Below, in pieces: positions 5,683 to 7,210 of a stretch of 7,210 nucleotides of DNA. A program made the position numbers and the translations under genes. This DNA is from Neisseriaceae bacterium. GTDB lineage: Bacteria > Pseudomonadota > Gammaproteobacteria > Burkholderiales > UBA11063. Numbering within the stretch: the first letter of the stretch is position 1; every line of letters begins with the position of its first letter. The stretch lies in the NCBI GenBank assembly GCA_947441745.1, contig CANEUJ010000085.1:1-7210 (forward strand), in the 5' to 3' direction. The notes under the pieces were generated by a model. That model saw only the letters and a program-made list of their open reading frames with translations, did not search any database and was not told the origin of the DNA.

Positions 5683-6846
5683 ATGTCTCAAGTGGCAGTT
5701 TTAGGTAGCACTGGTAGTATTGGTACTAGTACCTTAGATGTTATTCGTCATAATCTTGATAAATATCAAATTATTGCACTTACTGCTAACACTGACGCTG
5801 ATAAATTATTATCCCAATGTATAGAATTTAACCCTAAATATGCAGTGTTGTTAGATAAATCAAAAGCACTGTATCTTGAAACGCAATTAAAAAATCATCA
5901 ACTAACAACTATCCTCCTAACTAATAAAGAAGATTTGCCATATGTAGTACAACTACCTGAAGTTGACATAGTAATGTCGGCTATTGTTGGTAGTCATGGT
6001 CTTATGCCAACTTATAGTGCTATTTTAGCTGGTAAAAAGGTGTTATTAGCAAATAAAGAGTCTTTAGTTGCAGCTGGGCGGTTAATTAAAGATGCATTAA
6101 AAGCCAATCCAAAAGCTAGTTTGATACCAGTCGATAGTGAGCATAGTGCGATATTTCAATCATTACCAAATGATTTTGTTACTAATAAAAACGGTATTAA
6201 TAAAATTATCTTGACAGCTTCAGGTGGCCCATTTCGTGAGTATTCGAAAGAACAGTTGGTAAGTGTAACTCCTGAAATGGCAATTAAGCATCCCAATTGG
6301 AATATGGGTAAAAAGATTTCGGTAGATAGTAGTACTCTTATGAATAAGGGGCTAGAAATTATCGAAGCTTATTGGTTATTTGGTACAGATTTGGATAAGA
6401 TTGATGTAGTAGTTCACCCTCAAAGCATTATTCACTCTATGGTTGAGTACATTGATGGTTCTATAATTGCCCAACTAGGCACTCCTGATATGAAGACACC
6501 TATTGCCTATGCACTATCTTATCCTGATAGAATAGTCTCAGGTAGTAGCAAACTTGATTTTAGCACTTTGTCATCTCTAACTTTTGAAAAACCTGACCAT
6601 GAGCGTTTTCCATGCCTTACTTTAGCTTTTGAAGCCCTAAAAAACGGTAGATCAAGCCCCGCAGTACTAAACGCAGCTAATGAAGTAGCTGTTAGTTTAT
6701 TTCTTGAACATCAAATCTCATTTTATGATATTTACAAGCTAATTAAGTCAGCGATGGAATATTTCGGAACTACAGATTATTCTACGATTGACGAGATTAT
6801 CGCAATAGACCAAGCTGTACGTGAGTATACAAATAGTATTGGCTAG
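5683..6846 (+). CDS. dxr: 1-deoxy-D-xylulose 5-phosphate reductoisomerase
   Basis: Converts DXP to MEP with NADPH, the committed step of the non-mevalonate isoprenoid pathway that feeds UppS upstream in the same group; also called ispC and the target of fosmidomycin. The 387-residue product is complete (E. coli 398). The NADPH-binding GSTGSIGTSTLDV (8-20) is at the N-terminus. Metal ligands are D151 and E153 in PVDSEHSAIFQ and E225 in NKGLE. Substrate contacts are S180 in TASGGPFRE, S216, N221 and K222, and the flexible flap HPNWNMG (203-209) has the conserved His, Trp and Met. The ATG at 5683 starts one base after the cdsA stop, with GGGG (5668-5671) as a distant ribosome site. rseP and bamA, usual downstream neighbours in proteobacteria, are missing; a repeat region and a probable IS follow. 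Confidence 0.97.
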   Translation: MSQVAVLGSTGSIGTSTLDVIRHNLDKYQIIALTANTDADKLLSQCIEFNPKYAVLLDKSKALYLETQLKNHQLTTILLTNKEDLPYVVQLPEVDIVMSAIVGSHGLMPTYSAILAGKKVLLANKESLVAAGRLIKDALKANPKASLIPVDSEHSAIFQSLPNDFVTNKNGINKIILTASGGPFREYSKEQLVSVTPEMAIKHPNWNMGKKISVDSSTLMNKGLEIIEAYWLFGTDLDKIDVVVHPQSIIHSMVEYIDGSIIAQLGTPDMKTPIAYALSYPDRIVSGSSKLDFSTLSSLTFEKPDHERFPCLTLAFEALKNGRSSPAVLNAANEVAVSLFLEHQISFYDIYKLIKSAMEYFGTTDYSTIDEIIAIDQAVREYTNSIG

Positions 6847-6851
6847 TGGGT

Positions 6852-6955
6852 AGTAATTAGTTTGAGTGCATGGATCCTCGATTCACATTTAGTCAGCAGA
6901 ATTCGTAGGTCGAGGATGACGGCTAATGGATCTTCCCAAACGCGAACTAATTGCT
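6852..6955. repeat. Outer inverted repeat downstream of dxr
   Basis: AGTAATTAGTT (6852-6862) and AACTAATTGCT (6945-6955) are inverted copies with one mismatch in eleven; pairing continues weakly inward. They enclose an inner perfect repeat (6874-6917), giving a nested, cruciform-like layout that begins six bases after the dxr stop. No T-run follows on the plus strand, so it is not a classical intrinsic terminator, though it could stall transcription or protect the mRNA 3' end. Confidence 0.6.
6874..6917. repeat. Inner perfect inverted repeat ATCCTCGA / TCGAGGAT
   Basis: An 8-bp perfect inverted repeat (6874-6881 and 6910-6917) with a 28-base loop. In the loop GAATTCG (6898-6904 region) can pair instead with the CGATTC at the left arm edge, with one bulge. 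The whole unit has the form GGATCC...GGATGAC (6872-6920), an arrangement I associate with short dispersed palindromes in several proteobacterial genomes; that comparison is from memory. Confidence 0.6.
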
Positions 6956-7061
6956 ATTTCAACTTCAGTGCACGTCAATCCCAAACACAAATTGGATGCT
7001 GCATTCCTTCGTAAGTCATCCCAAACATAAACTTTATGATGCTTCACAAAGAGTTTGGGAT
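6933..7061. repeat. Cluster of TCCCAAAC repeats, three direct and one inverted
   Basis: TTCCCAAAC (6933-6941), ATCCCAAAC (6978-6986) and ATCCCAAAC (7018-7026) repeat in the same direction at 45- and 40-base spacing, and GTTTGGGAT (7053-7061) is an inverted copy. The last two form a perfect 9-bp stem with a 26-base loop. The unit is too short and the spacing too irregular for a CRISPR; iteron-like or palindromic-repeat origin is possible. Confidence 0.55.
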
Positions 7062-7067
7062 CCATGC

Positions 7068-7185
7068 TAGATTCTAAAGTGAAAGGAAACTCCTGAATGA
7101 GTAATTTTAAGATTAAAGATTTATAATTTGATGAAGGAGTAAGATATTTAGTTTATAATCCTGTTCACTACAACAAGGAGTTATA
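7068..7185. other. Upstream region of the right-hand gene
   Basis: AT-rich, with no recognisable gene. It holds a TATAAT (7154-7159), a possible -10 with only a poorly spaced TTGATG (7128-7133) as -35, and a strong AAGGAG ribosome site (7175-7180) five bases before the ATG at 7186. If the gene at 7186 is an insertion-sequence transposase, the left terminal inverted repeat of that element should lie somewhere in this stretch, but it cannot be identified without the right end. Confidence 0.4.
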
Positions 7186-7210
7186 ATGGCTAAACATCTC
7201 ACTCAGGAGC
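7186..7210 (+). CDS. Start of a gene, probably an IS30-family transposase (partial, 3' end outside window)
   Basis: Only eight full codons are visible: MAKHLTQE. The ATG has a textbook ribosome site, AAGGAG, five bases upstream. The opening M-A-x-H-L-T-x-E resembles the N-terminus of IS30-family transposases, which begin with a helix-turn-helix region after a similar stretch; this is from memory and rests on few residues. The setting fits: a repeat-rich, gene-poor gap after a housekeeping operon, at the place where rseP would usually follow dxr. A chromosomal gene of another kind cannot be excluded. Confidence 0.5.

Larger units (their letters stand above)
6868..7067. repeat. 200-bp element bounded by 10-bp inverted repeats
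   Basis: GCATGGATCC (6868-6877) and GGATCCATGC (7058-7067) are perfect inverted copies 200 bases apart end to end. Between them lie the other repeats listed here and no open frame of note. The left unit reads GGATCC...GGATGAC on the plus strand; the right unit has the same form on the minus strand (GGATCCC at 7063 to GGATGAC at 7015), so the block looks like two related palindromes in opposite orientation. It could be a mobile palindromic (MITE-like) element or an accumulation of such units; no clear target duplication is seen. Confidence 0.5.

Noticed and set aside
6847..6960. Intrinsic terminator after dxr
   Set aside because: Inverted repeats are present but none is followed by a T-run on the plus strand, and the loops are long.
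6933..7061. CRISPR array
   Set aside because: The shared unit is only 8-9 bases, spacing varies, one copy is inverted, and no cas gene is near.
7097..7126. Nine-codon frame MSNFKIKDL with an in-frame continuation to 7186
   Set aside because: Too short, limited by a TGA just before and a TAA inside, with no family resemblance; probably chance, though the continuation after the stop is open to the next ATG.

Overview
The window is an AT-rich bacterial chromosome segment carrying mostly core housekeeping genes. The protein sequences look proteobacterial, and several features point to the Betaproteobacteria, perhaps a low-GC member near Neisseriales: the UppS 'AKKRFLPR' and C-terminal 'RRFG..SEQ' stretches, the SmpB 'STHVNPDAERIKKLLLKK' stretch, and smpB lying close to guaB. 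This placement comes from remembered family sequences, not from a search, and is an inference.

Layout. At the left edge (1-44, + strand) is the last part of an unidentified gene with an Ala/Lys/Glu-rich tail. A strong, nearly symmetric stem-loop (60-93) follows and can stop transcription from both sides. A three-gene minus-strand group, read right to left, is glyQ (2953-2042), nrdR (2036-1575) and guaB (1561-104), with gaps of 5 and 13 bases. A short divergent promoter region (2954-3074) separates it from a plus-strand group: smpB (3075-3527), frr (3596-4147), uppS (4178-4885), cdsA (4887-5681) and dxr (5683-6846). uppS, cdsA and dxr are packed with 1-base gaps. After dxr there are 339 bases without a recognised gene. 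The left two thirds of this stretch hold a nested set of inverted and direct repeats (6852-7067). The window ends in the first eight codons of a gene (7186 onward) whose start resembles IS30-family transposases.

How the genes fit together. SmpB (trans-translation) and Frr (ribosome recycling) both clear ribosomes. Dxr makes the first committed MEP-pathway intermediate and UppS turns isoprenoid units into the undecaprenyl carrier for peptidoglycan. CdsA makes CDP-diacylglycerol for phospholipids. The plus-strand group therefore joins ribosome turnover with envelope precursor synthesis. On the minus strand, GlyQ charges tRNA-Gly (only the alpha subunit is here), NrdR represses ribonucleotide reductase genes, and GuaB commits IMP to guanine nucleotides.

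I see no novel multi-gene system. The points most worth a second look are: the rearranged context (glyQ without glyS; frr preceded by smpB and not pyrH; dxr followed by repeats and a probable insertion sequence and not rseP/bamA), the repeat cluster at 6852-7067, and substitutions in the UppS active-site region.
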